From the NCBI RefSeq assembly GCF_900188485.1, contig NZ_FZPH01000013.1:124001-188000 (forward strand): a stretch of 64,000 nucleotides of DNA, given 5' to 3'. The stretch comes from Asanoa hainanensis (GTDB taxonomy: Bacteria > Actinomycetota > Actinomycetes > Mycobacteriales > Micromonosporaceae). The position numbers and the translations under genes are program-made. Positions 17,444 through 25,092 of the stretch are shown here, in pieces. Numbering within the stretch: position 1 is the stretch's first letter; every line of letters starts with the position of its first letter. The notes under the pieces were generated by a model. It was given only the letters and a program-made list of their open reading frames with translations. It had not been told where the DNA came from and searched no databases.

Positions 17444-17899
17444 TTATCCCTGCGGCTCCGGACTGGGCTCTTCCGGGCTCGGGCTCGTGTCCGCGGGGCT
17501 CGGTTCCGGGCTCGGCGTCTGGTCCTCGGGCACGACGGTCGGCTGGACGGCCGGCTCCGGTGCTTCGGTCGGCTTCGGCCGCTTGGGTTTTGGCGACGGT
17601 GCCGCCAAGGTGGTGGCCATCGGCACCAGCGTGGGCGCGTCGTCGTAGACGTCGTACTGGGCTGCCGGCGAGGGCACCCGCTCGTGCGGCGCGGTGCCCA
17701 TCGCCCCCGAGCCGTCGGCCGGGGTGCCGGTGGCCTGGCGCTGACCGAGCACCCAGCCGGCCGCGACGACGACGGGCAGGCCGAGCCCGAGGATCAGCGC
17801 GAGGGTCTTCTTCGGCGTGAGCTGCACACCGGTTACACCGTTCGGGGCGGGCGCGAGGTTACGGCCCGTGACGTCGCCGGTCGTCGGTTCTTCGGTCAT
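17444..17899 (-). CDS. Single-pass membrane protein with Pro/Glu-rich tail
   Basis: A 151-residue protein with a cytoplasmic N-terminus of ~30 residues, one transmembrane helix (about 32-52) and an extracellular low-complexity region rich in Pro, Ser, Glu and Thr (PSPEPSPADTSPSPEEPSPE). It overlaps the FnIII-like gene by 4 bp and is the last gene of the exported-protein operon read from 20624 to 17444. Perhaps a wall-spanning stalk; no family recognised. Confidence 0.7.
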   Translation of the reverse strand: MTEEPTTGDVTGRNLAPAPNGVTGVQLTPKKTLALILGLGLPVVVAAGWVLGQRQATGTPADGSGAMGTAPHERVPSPAAQYDVYDDAPTLVPMATTLAAPSPKPKRPKPTEAPEPAVQPTVVPEDQTPSPEPSPADTSPSPEEPSPEPQG

Positions 17900-19113
17900 G
17901 TGGCGACGAGCACGACGGCCGCGTCGCTGGTGGCCGTCGATGGGCTCACCTCGGCCGCCGGCTCGCTGGTCGCGGCGGCGTCGGTGGCGGGGGCGTCGGG
18001 CTCACCCTCGGTGCCCGCCGTGCTGGTGTCACCGGTCGCCGGCTCGTCGCCGCCGGCCGACTCGGTCGTACTCGGCGTGCCGCCGGGTTCGGCCGTCTCG
18101 GTGGTCTCCGTGCCCGGCGTGGGCGCTGCGGGGGTCTCCGGGGTGCCCGTGCCCGGGTCGGTGCCTGGGTTCGTGCCTAGGTCCGTGCCGCCGGTCGTCG
18201 GGTCGGCACCGGCGGTCGGATCGGCCGGCGCGGTGGCCGCCTCGTCCGGTGCCGGTGCGACGCGCGGCGCGCCGAGCGTGACCACGATCCGGCCCTGCAC
18301 CTCGGCCAGCGTCGCGTCGAAGGTGGCGTTGGCGGGCACCGTCGCGGGCGGCACCGCGAGGGGTCCGAAGACCCGGGTGGCGCCGTCGTCGACCGTCAGC
18401 ACCGGCTGCGCTCCGGCCTCGGCCACCACGGTGACCGGGCGGGCTTTGCCGTCCCAGCCGGTGACGACGTCGCCGGGTGCGACCGGTGCCCCGCCCGCGT
18501 AGGTCAGCGTGTCGTCCGTGCCGAGCACCCCGTCGGTGCCGGGCTGCACGGTCCAGGCCGGCGGACTGCCCGGCGCGGGGGTGGCCGCCGGCTGGGCGGG
18601 GTCGCCGATCGCGACGACGGCGGGACCCGCGGCCGGACCGGCCGGCTTCTCCACCGCCGGGTCGGGGACCACCACGGCCTTGCCGTCGGCAGCGACGATC
18701 ACGGCGTCGCTCTTGGCACTCTCGGGCCCGGTCCAGCCGCCCTTGACCGGCACCACCGTGTAGCGCCACGAGCCGGTCGGCACGCCCGAGTCGGCACAGG
18801 ACTCCTTGGCGACGTTCTCCTCACAGGTCCCCTGTGGCTGCTGCACAGAGCCGGCCAGGTCGTACCGCTGTATGCGGTAGCTGTCGACCTTGCGCTCGCC
18901 GAACGTGTTGGGCGTCCACGACACGGTGACCACGTTGCCGGCCGCGCTGACGACCGGCTTGTTGCCGGGCGAGAGCGTCGCGGTCTCCGCGGTCAACACG
19001 ACCTCGTCACTCTGCACCCGCCACGCGGCGATCGCCGCCCCGGCGCCGGCAACCAACGTGACAGCGGCAATGCCACCGAGCACGGCGGGGGACGTGGCGA
19101 TCAGTCTCTTCAC
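17896..19113 (-). CDS. Exported FnIII-like protein with Ala/Thr/Pro tail
   Basis: A 405-residue exported protein. Its signal region ends AAIAAWRVQSDE, resembling the A-x-A-x-W junction of its neighbours. Residues ~40-140 look like a fibronectin type III domain (VVTVSWTPN, YRIQRYDLAG, SWRYTVVPVKG) with one Cys pair. A second beta-rich region follows, and the last ~130 residues are Thr/Pro/Ala/Glu-rich. GTG 19113 overlaps the upstream stop (GTGA). Likely displayed on the surface as a structural or adhesive protein; no catalytic motif seen. Confidence 0.75.
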   Translation of the reverse strand: MKRLIATSPAVLGGIAAVTLVAGAGAAIAAWRVQSDEVVLTAETATLSPGNKPVVSAAGNVVTVSWTPNTFGERKVDSYRIQRYDLAGSVQQPQGTCEENVAKESCADSGVPTGSWRYTVVPVKGGWTGPESAKSDAVIVAADGKAVVVPDPAVEKPAGPAAGPAVVAIGDPAQPAATPAPGSPPAWTVQPGTDGVLGTDDTLTYAGGAPVAPGDVVTGWDGKARPVTVVAEAGAQPVLTVDDGATRVFGPLAVPPATVPANATFDATLAEVQGRIVVTLGAPRVAPAPDEAATAPADPTAGADPTTGGTDLGTNPGTDPGTGTPETPAAPTPGTETTETAEPGGTPSTTESAGGDEPATGDTSTAGTEGEPDAPATDAAATSEPAAEVSPSTATSDAAVVLVAT

Positions 19114-19607
19114 TTGTTCACCTTCGTGGCTACACCGGTGATCCGGATGGTGAAGGTGACCCCCGAGCATTCGTTGGTCACCGAGGCGGGCATCCGGATC
19201 GGAATCGAACCGGCATCACGCGACTGACGGGCGCGCACCGTTATCGGCAGCCGGCCGTCGTGCGAACCAGCGATGAGGTTGCCCGGGTGGGCGGGGCAGG
19301 CCCGGCGGGAGCTCTTGACCACCTCGCCGCTGATGCGGCTGATGCTCAGATCGAAGTGGTACGGGTTGCGCACCCGCACCGCCATCGATCGCTGCGCCCC
19401 TGGGTAGAGGCCGGCGACCGAGGTGCCCTCGATCGTGAAGCTGTGCGCGCCGGGCGCAGGCGAGTGCGGCTTCTGCCACGGCCAGCGGAGCGTGGAGAAG
19501 TTCGAGAGCTTCAGCTCGGACTCGTTGGGGACGGCGACCGAACCGGTCGCCGCCCCCGCCAGGCTGAGCACCATCGCGACGGCGGCCAGCGCCGTAGTCA
19601 GTTTCAC
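19110..19607 (-). CDS. Exported TasA/camelysin-like family protein A
   Basis: A 165-residue exported protein with a signal peptide at residues 1-25. It shares with its neighbours GLYPGAQRSMAVRVRNPYHF (P69-G70) and a late ECSGVTFTIRI motif. Two Cys probably form a disulphide. The start is GTG 19605-19607; the longer open frame upstream overlaps the neighbouring gene and is spurious. It lies 11 bp after the previous gene. Fold and role are inferred from shared motifs only. Confidence 0.72.
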   Translation of the reverse strand: MKLTTALAAVAMVLSLAGAATGSVAVPNESELKLSNFSTLRWPWQKPHSPAPGAHSFTIEGTSVAGLYPGAQRSMAVRVRNPYHFDLSISRISGEVVKSSRRACPAHPGNLIAGSHDGRLPITVRARQSRDAGSIPIRMPASVTNECSGVTFTIRITGVATKVNK

Positions 19608-19618
19608 GGCGTCTTCTC

Positions 19619-20095
19619 TCAGTCCGGCAGCGTCACGCCGGCGAGCGCCAGCGTGATCTCGAATGACGCGCCCTGGCACGCCTCCGGGGCGTTCTTCTTC
19701 ATCACGACGGCGTCGGGCACCGTGAACTGCTCCGTGTCGCCGGCATCTACGCGTTGCGCCAACGCGTTCTGGTCGATCACGACGACGCTGCTGGCCGTGC
19801 ATCCGTCGGCAAGGTGCTCCGCGTCCACCTGCACCGCCGCGCCCGAGGTGAAGGACTGCACCTCGACGGCGAAGTCGTTGGGGTTGGTGACGCTGACCAC
19901 GATCGTGGCCTTGGCGCCTGGGTAGAGGTCGGACTGTGGAGCGGCCTTCGCCTGGAGCGCCGTCACGCTCCCCGCTTTGGCGGTGCCCGTGGCGGTGCCC
20001 GTGACGCTCCATGCCGCCCAGGCCACGCTCGCGATCCCCGCCACGATGACGGCGACGAGCGTGATCACCGCAGTTCGCTGGGACACGTTACGCAT
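19619..20095 (-). CDS. Exported TasA/camelysin-like family protein B
   Basis: A 158-residue protein with an N-terminal hydrophobic segment ending VAWAAWSVTGTATG. Its beta-rich body includes LYPGAKATIVVSVTNPNDF (P59-G60) and ACQGASFEITL near the C-terminus. The junction A-W-A-x-W and the following TGTATG resemble the signal region of SipW-dependent proteins such as TasA (TWAAFND). One intramolecular Cys pair is possible. Paralogue of the 20175, 19110 and 21285 products. Confidence 0.75.
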   Translation of the reverse strand: MRNVSQRTAVITLVAVIVAGIASVAWAAWSVTGTATGTAKAGSVTALQAKAAPQSDLYPGAKATIVVSVTNPNDFAVEVQSFTSGAAVQVDAEHLADGCTASSVVVIDQNALAQRVDAGDTEQFTVPDAVVMKKNAPEACQGASFEITLALAGVTLPD

Positions 20096-20174
20096 CGAGG
20101 TTCGCTCCTACGGAGAAGGCTTGGAAAGTGCCGCGGTGGGGCAGCTGAACCAGCCGCCCCACCGCACGTTCGGA

Positions 20175-20624
20175 TCACGGTTGGGTGCTGAGGCCTGACA
20201 CCGTCGTCGTGAGCGTGAAGGTCGCGCCCTGGCACGCATCCGGGGTGCTGAGGGCCATCTGAGCGCCGTTGACCACCGTCTGCTCGTGGTAACCCTTCTG
20301 CAGGATCACCGGGTTCGTCGGCGGCGTGAAGGACACATTGCTTCCGGCACAGTTCGCCTTGTCGGAAACGATCGTGGGCGAACCCCACGACGTGATCTGC
20401 ACCGGGAAGTCGTTGGGGTTGTTCGACTTGACCAGGAGGTCCTTCGCGCCACCGGGGACCAGGTTGTAGGCCTCGCCGGTGACGGTGATCGTCTGGGCCG
20501 TGGCAGCCGTCGCGGTCGCGGTCGCGGTGCCGGTGATCGACCACACCGCCCAGGCAACTCCGCCGCTGATGCCGAGGGCGGCGACGCCGATGATTACGCC
20601 GGCGCGCTTGGTGATCTTCCGCAT
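20175..20624 (-). CDS. Exported TasA/camelysin-like family protein C
   Basis: A 149-residue protein, first gene of the minus-strand operon. The hydrophobic N-terminus ends GGVAWAVWSITGTATA (A24-W28). Then come NLVPGGAKDLLVKSNNPNDF (P58-G59) and ACQGATFTLTT. AAAGGGAA precedes the ATG. Like its paralogues it has no catalytic motif and looks like a small beta-sandwich for the surface. A 79-bp gap separates it from protein B. Confidence 0.75.
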   Translation of the reverse strand: MRKITKRAGVIIGVAALGISGGVAWAVWSITGTATATATAATAQTITVTGEAYNLVPGGAKDLLVKSNNPNDFPVQITSWGSPTIVSDKANCAGSNVSFTPPTNPVILQKGYHEQTVVNGAQMALSTPDACQGATFTLTTTVSGLSTQP

Positions 20625-21284
20625 GATGATTCCCTTTCATAAAGCCGAACAGGCGGGAGTGGGCGAAAAGAATTCGGTGTTGGCGCCGGTCCGGTGGAGG
20701 CGGTCCGGCGCCGAGGACTACTTTGCCGCAGTTAGCGCTTTTCGCTCAACAAGCAACCGTCCGACCTTTGCTGTGCACAAATAGCGCCAGTCAACCCCGA
20801 CGGCTTAACTCTTTTGAGTGGTCCGATATGCCCGTTTGGTCGACTTCATCAACGCCCGGCGATCCGCCATCACCGCCCTGACCTGCTAAAACGCCGCCGT
20901 AGCACATCGGTTAAGCGAATCGATATCGGTGTCATCCGAAACAGTGACCGAATCTCCAATTCGCGAGGTGCCTTCATTTCGCCATTGCGCGCAGCACGCG
21001 AACCAAACGCACAAATAACGGCGGCCTTCTTCCACCGGAATTGCAGCATTGGGGTCCGTCACCTATTCGCGGTCACCCGAGCTGTCAGCCCAACAATCTG
21101 ATTCGGCCGGGTGGATCACTTGTCGGCGAACAACCACGAACCATGTTCTCTATGCCGCGATCTCACCAGTTCGGGAAGAGTCTTCTGGGTCGCCGCAACC
21201 GACGGAAACACTCCGGATTGTCCGCGACACCCGCCATGAACACCGCGCCGGTCTGGAACGCCGGCACCCTCTAGGAGACCTCCC
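20625..21284. other. AT-richer divergent control region of the exported-protein locus
   Basis: About 660 bp without a supported gene, visibly poorer in G+C than its surroundings (for example around 20700-20960 and 21000-21180). It separates the divergent paralogues at 20624 and 21285 and presumably holds both promoters and regulatory sites. Open frames inside it (such as 20814-21101) look non-coding. No clear palindromic operator was identified. Confidence 0.5.
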
Positions 21285-21836
21285 TTGCAGAAGCGTTCGA
21301 AGCGCATCCTCGCCGCCACCCTCGCCGCCGCAGGCGTCCTCGTCGCGAGCGGCATCGCATACGCGACCTGGGTCCAGGCGGACGACGTCGCGGTCAACGG
21401 ATCCAGCGAGACCTTCAAGCCCATCACCCTGTCCGGCGAGTGGCTTGGCCGCGACAAGGTGCAGACCGGTGACGCTGGTCTGCTTCCCGGGGAGTCCGGC
21501 GTCGTCAAGCTGACCCTCCCGGTCTCCGCGAACAACACCATCAACGCGCGGATCGCGACCATCATCGGAACGAACATCACCGCCGACCACATCTCCGGCA
21601 CCGACAACGACCACTGTGCCCAGTACCTGTCGGAGGGCACCTACACGCCGACAGCCATCCTCGCTCCCGGCACGACGAACGAGATCTACCTTCTGAGGGC
21701 GGTCAAGCTGATCGACGCTGCACCGGTGACCTGCCAAGGCATGACGTTCCAGACCGAGTGGACCGTTTCCCTCGAGCCGGATCGGACCGCACCGACCGGC
21801 GGCACAAGCTTCGACCTGTCGCCGTCCAACAACTGA
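21285..21836 (+). CDS. Exported TasA/camelysin-like family protein D
   Basis: A 183-residue exported protein, divergent paralogue of the operon's proteins. The N-terminus ends SGIAYATWVQADD (A25-W29), then GLLPGESGVVKLTLP (P68-G69) and a late TCQGMTFQTEW. Two Cys (DNDHC, VTC) could pair. It starts at TTG 21285 behind TAGGAG. A terminator follows. It is the most divergent of the four; a separate promoter may let it be expressed differently. Confidence 0.72.
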   Translation: MQKRSKRILAATLAAAGVLVASGIAYATWVQADDVAVNGSSETFKPITLSGEWLGRDKVQTGDAGLLPGESGVVKLTLPVSANNTINARIATIIGTNITADHISGTDNDHCAQYLSEGTYTPTAILAPGTTNEIYLLRAVKLIDAAPVTCQGMTFQTEWTVSLEPDRTAPTGGTSFDLSPSNN

Positions 21837-21850
21837 CCCTGGCGGGTTCG

Positions 21851-21882
21851 GCGCCCCCCACTTCTTCGGAGGTGCGGGGCGC
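21851..21882 (+). terminator. Terminator after protein D
   Basis: Stem GCGCCCCCCAC / GTGCGGGGCGC with one mismatch, about 15 bp after the stop codon. Confidence 0.65.
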
Positions 21883-21890
21883 TCCGGCGC

Positions 21891-22276
21891 CTAGACGAGT
21901 AGGTCCGAAGCACCCGCCGAGTTGGATGGTCCGTCGCATGCGAGCCGGACCACCAGATCCTGACCCGTCCCGCGCCATGCCCCCGGGACCGCGTCACTCA
22001 GATCGTGTGCGCCCCAATCGAGAACCGGCACCCCAGACCGCATGATCGAGTGCATGTGCTCTGGTCGCCGCACGGCGTGTCGACCAGACCAGACACACCC
22101 GATCAACCAGCACACCGCTGATCTCCCAGACGTCGCACACCCGATCACAGCCAGGCTCGACACCCACCGGAAACCGGTCCAACCTCCACCGGCATCCCCG
22201 AGCCGCAGTACCGCCGGCAAACGCGACACGATCAGCCTGCTCGCCGCGGACACCGACTCCGGACCTACTCGTCTAG
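21891..22276. mobile_element. MITE-like element with CTAG target duplication
   Basis: A perfect 20-bp inverted repeat flanks the segment: 21888-21907 (CGCCTAGACGAGTAGGTCCG) and its complement at 22260-22279. The likely structure is CTAG target copies at 21891-21894 and 22273-22276 bounding 13-bp terminal repeats ACGAGTAGGTCCG. The ~350-bp interior has no credible gene and a somewhat different base composition. The right CTAG supplies the TAG stop of the GNAT gene, so insertion did not break it. A CTAG target recalls IS701- or IS5-type elements (inference). Confidence 0.7.
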
Positions 22277-22755
22277 GCGACGGCCTTGACGTAGCGGTGG
22301 CAGGGGACCGGGATCGGGCCGTCGGCGGTGCTGGCCAGGTAGTCGAAGAGGCCTGCGTCTGACCAGCCGCTGCGTTCGTAGAAGCGGCGCGCTCGGGCGT
22401 TGCCTGCCGCCACCGCTAGCCAGGCCTCCGCGTAGCCCTCGGCCGCTACCTGGCGCTCGGCCTCGCCCAGCAGGACCCCGGCTACGCCGGAGCCGCGGTG
22501 GGTGGCGGAGACGTAGACCTGCTCCACCTCTTCGTCGACCACCTTGACGAAGCCGGCGATCGACTCGCCGACCAGGGCCACCGTGGTGTGCGGGAGGCCG
22601 TCGGCGGTGCGGGAGCGGAACGTATCCGGGGTGCGGACCGCCACCAGCGCGTCGGGCACGTTGCCGAGATGGCCGTCGGCCCAGCCGCGGTGCCAGATCT
22701 CGGTGAGCGCCTCGATGTCGGCCTCGCGGGCCGGGCGGAGGGTCACCTGGGGCAT
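22273..22755 (-). CDS. GNAT N-acetyltransferase
   Basis: A 160-residue acetyltransferase with the acetyl-CoA motif VYVSATHRGSGVAGVLLGEAE (key R/Q-x-x-G-x-G/A) and RRFYERSGW. Substrate unknown; related proteins acetylate small amines or protein termini. TAGCCT lies six bases before the ATG (leaderless). Its stop codon lies within the CTAG boundary of the MITE-like element. Divergent from the YjbR-like gene with 46 bp between starts. Confidence 0.85.
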   Translation of the reverse strand: MPQVTLRPAREADIEALTEIWHRGWADGHLGNVPDALVAVRTPDTFRSRTADGLPHTTVALVGESIAGFVKVVDEEVEQVYVSATHRGSGVAGVLLGEAERQVAAEGYAEAWLAVAAGNARARRFYERSGWSDAGLFDYLASTADGPIPVPCHRYVKAVA

Positions 22756-22801
22756 GCGCCGAGGCTACGGAACTGTCGTACCCCGGCGCTACGGTCCTGT
22801 C

Positions 22802-23176
22802 ATGTCCGCACCCGGCGACGTCCCACCCGCGATCCTCACCCGGCTCCGGGCGATCTGCCGCGGGCTGCCGGAGGCCTACGAGGAGCCCGCCTGGATCGGC
22901 GTGCGCTGGCGCATCCGGCAGCGCACCATCGCCCACGTCTACACCCGCGACGACGACCCTGTCGTGCGGATGACCTTCCGCGCGCCCGACGACGAGGTCG
23001 CCGCGTTCGCCGCCGCGGGTCCGCCGTTCTTCCAGGCCGACTGGGGCGGCAACGTGGTCGGCATCACCTTCAGCCGGCGCACCGACTGGGAGGAGGTGAG
23101 CGAGCTACTGACCGAGAGCTACCGGCTCCTGGCGCCGAAGCGACTGGCGGCGCTGTTGCCCGAGCCGTCCGGATAG
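22802..23176 (+). CDS. MmcQ/YjbR family protein
   Basis: A 124-residue protein with the family pattern RAICRGLPEAYEEPAWIGVRWRI and VRMTFRAPDDE, ending with SYRLLAPKRLAALL. The fold is a double-wing DNA-binding-like domain; biochemical function unknown. TACGGT lies six bases before ATG 22802, so it is likely leaderless. The open frame extends upstream over the GNAT gene but is not conserved-looking there. Confidence 0.8.
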   Translation: MSAPGDVPPAILTRLRAICRGLPEAYEEPAWIGVRWRIRQRTIAHVYTRDDDPVVRMTFRAPDDEVAAFAAAGPPFFQADWGGNVVGITFSRRTDWEEVSELLTESYRLLAPKRLAALLPEPSG

Positions 23177-23222
23177 CGCGATTCGCCGCACGCCCGACAA
23201 TCGCCCGCGCGATGATCTGGGC

Positions 23223-23429
23223 ATGGCAAACGCGTGGATTCCGGTCATCGGCGGCCCGCAGGACGGCACCCAGGTCGAGGTACCCATCACCGACGGCCTG
23301 CCACCGAGCCCGCTCACCCACGAATGGCGCTGGACCGGCCCGGGCGGCGACAAGAAGGTCACAGAAACATATGTGGCCGACGACGCACCCGGCAGCGACC
23401 CACCGTGGCGCTACGTGCCGGAGCACTGA
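23223..23429 (+). CDS. Small hypothetical protein
   Basis: A 68-residue acidic protein (IPVIGGPQDGTQVEVPI, HEWRWTGPGGDKK). The start of the protein resembles short actinobacterial proteins beginning GGPxDGxxVxVP, seen near phage or secretion genes, but I cannot assign it. GATGAT lies six bases before the ATG, a weak leaderless -10. No signal peptide. Confidence 0.55.
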   Translation: MANAWIPVIGGPQDGTQVEVPITDGLPPSPLTHEWRWTGPGGDKKVTETYVADDAPGSDPPWRYVPEH

Positions 23430-23876
23430 GGCACCGAGCCGCCGCGCGGCAGAGTAGGCCCGCCGCTCCGACAACCCGCCAGGGCGAAGTCGCCGCCACG
23501 CGGCAACTGCCGCAAGCGGCCTGCCCGCAGGACGACGGGCCGAGACGGCCGCCGCCCGGCGGCAGCCGCATCGAACGCGGCCGGGCCCGGGGTGTGAGCA
23601 GGCCCAGCAGCAGCTCAGGGAGGCCGCCGAGGCCGAGTTGCGGGCCGGGCTCGCCGAGGCGACCCGGCAAAGCCGGGCCATGCCCGGGGCGCGAAGGCGA
23701 CACCGCCGCCGCGCAGCAACCGCCCCAAGCCGACACGCACGCAGGTAGGCAGAACGAGACGGCCGCTGCGCGGCAACGTCGTCTGGGTGGTGCGGGCGAC
23801 CGCGCTGGCCATGATCAGGTGGGTGCCCTAAAGCTCCCGGCACCCGTGTGGCCGACACGGAAGTACGCTTAGGGGC
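23430..23876 (+). other. Degenerate repeat-bearing interval
   Basis: About 450 bp without a credible intact gene. GCCGCNGCGCGGCAAC-like units recur near 23440, 23490, 23707 and 23760. In one frame three of them read [GE]-x-[TV]-A-A-x-[RQ]-Q, and another stretch reads EQAQQQLREAAEAEL, like a helical coiled coil in a different frame. This suggests a decayed Ala/Gln/Arg-rich gene, but it may be simple repeat DNA. Confidence 0.4.
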
Positions 23877-24191
23877 ATGTCCACGAGCGCGCCCATTTTC
23901 TACGACAATGTCCTGTGGGGCATCAACATCGCGAGCCTGATCCTGGCGCTGGTGCTGATCGGTGTCGCGTTCGTGCACTGCCTGACCCAGCGCGGCGACG
24001 CGTTCGCGGCGATCGGGTCGCTGCCCAAGGGCGGCTGGCTGGCGATTCTCGGCATCTGCTTGCTCTTGTCGTTGCTCCTCAACGACTCACTGAGTATCTT
24101 CCGCCTCATCGGCATCGGTGCGGCCCTGGTCTACCTGCTGGACGTGCGACCAGGGCTGAAGGACCTCACTGACGGCAAAGGCTTCTGGTGA
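23877..24191 (+). CDS. DUF2516 membrane protein (Rv0476-like)
   Basis: A 104-residue membrane protein with three hydrophobic helices (about 14-34, 53-70, 74-90) and the family ending LLDVRPGLKDLTDGKG. DUF2516 has no known function. TACGCT lies seven bases before ATG (leaderless). It overlaps the hydrolase gene (GTGA). In mycobacteria the homologue sits beside hbhA, and an HbhA-like gene is 1.7 kb away here. Confidence 0.85.
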   Translation: MSTSAPIFYDNVLWGINIASLILALVLIGVAFVHCLTQRGDAFAAIGSLPKGGWLAILGICLLLSLLLNDSLSIFRLIGIGAALVYLLDVRPGLKDLTDGKGFW

Positions 24192-25081
24192 GGGATTTCC
24201 GCTGGCCCCCACCGCCCGACGGGGGCCCGCGGACCTACGGGCCCGGCCCGAGCGCCCCGCGCAGCGGGCGGCCGACGCTGCCCGAGCCCGAGACCGAGGT
24301 CGTCGCCACACCCCACGGCGTGCGGCTGGAACGCCTGACCACCGGCACCGGCAGCCCGACCACCGTGTTCGCCCACGGCCTGGCCAGCGGCATCGCGGTG
24401 ACGCGGCCCTACGGCAGCGCGGTCGGCGGGCGCAAGGTGTTCTTCCAGTTCCGCGGCCACGGCCGGTCCGACGCGCCCCCGGGACCCTGGTCGTACGCCG
24501 ATCTGGCCCGTGACCTGCGCGCCATCGCCGACCTGTCCGGGGCGACGCGGGCGTTCGGCGTCAGCCTCGGCGCCGCCGCGCTGACCCGGCTCGTCGCCGA
24601 CAGCCCGGACCGGTTCGACCGCCTCGTCTTCTTCCTCCCGGCGGTGCTCGACCAGCAACGCTCGGCCGCGGTCAAGGCCCGCCTGACCACCCTGGCCGCC
24701 GCCGTCGCCTCGGGTGACGTCGCCGCGGTCGCCGACGCGATCTCCGTCGAGTTCCCGCCCACGCTGCGGGGCACGCCGGCGGTCTGGGCGTACCTGCGGC
24801 AGCGGATCGACCAGCTCATGCGCGACGGCCTGGCCAAAGACCTGGACTCGCTCGCCGAGCAGGTGGCGATCCCCGACCCGGCGCGGCTGAGCGACGTCAC
24901 CGCCAAGGCGTTGGTGATCGCCTGCGCCGGCGACGACCTGCACCCCGTGCCGACCGCCGAACGGCTCGCGGAGGCACTGCCCAACGCCACCCTGCACGTC
25001 TACGACCGACCCGGCGTGGTCTGGACCGATCGCGCGGACCTGCGTACCCGGATCTCCGACTTCCTCAACGCTCCGGAGTAG
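24188..25081 (+). CDS. Alpha/beta-hydrolase
   Basis: A 297-residue hydrolase. The nucleophile elbow is FGVSLGAAAL (Ser in G-x-S-x-G), the oxyanion strand is TVFAHGLASG, the acid follows ALVIACAGDDLHPV, and the last His is probably in LHVYDRPG/ASVW region. Some lid sequence in the middle. It is coupled to the DUF2516 gene. Substrate unknown (esterase, or lipase-like). Confidence 0.82.
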   Translation: MRDFRWPPPPDGGPRTYGPGPSAPRSGRPTLPEPETEVVATPHGVRLERLTTGTGSPTTVFAHGLASGIAVTRPYGSAVGGRKVFFQFRGHGRSDAPPGPWSYADLARDLRAIADLSGATRAFGVSLGAAALTRLVADSPDRFDRLVFFLPAVLDQQRSAAVKARLTTLAAAVASGDVAAVADAISVEFPPTLRGTPAVWAYLRQRIDQLMRDGLAKDLDSLAEQVAIPDPARLSDVTAKALVIACAGDDLHPVPTAERLAEALPNATLHVYDRPGVVWTDRADLRTRISDFLNAPE

Positions 25082-25092
25082 TCTGCCCGGTC

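Noticed and set aside
20814-21101. 95-residue frame in the divergent region
   Set aside because: Atypical composition, no ribosome site and no motif.
21891-22253. 120-residue open frame inside the MITE-like element
   Set aside because: No start signal, no recognisable motif, and it uses the inverted repeat as its end, so it is unlikely to be a gene.
22265-22936. 223-residue frame on the minus strand
   Set aside because: Overlaps the GNAT gene in another frame and has shadow-type composition.
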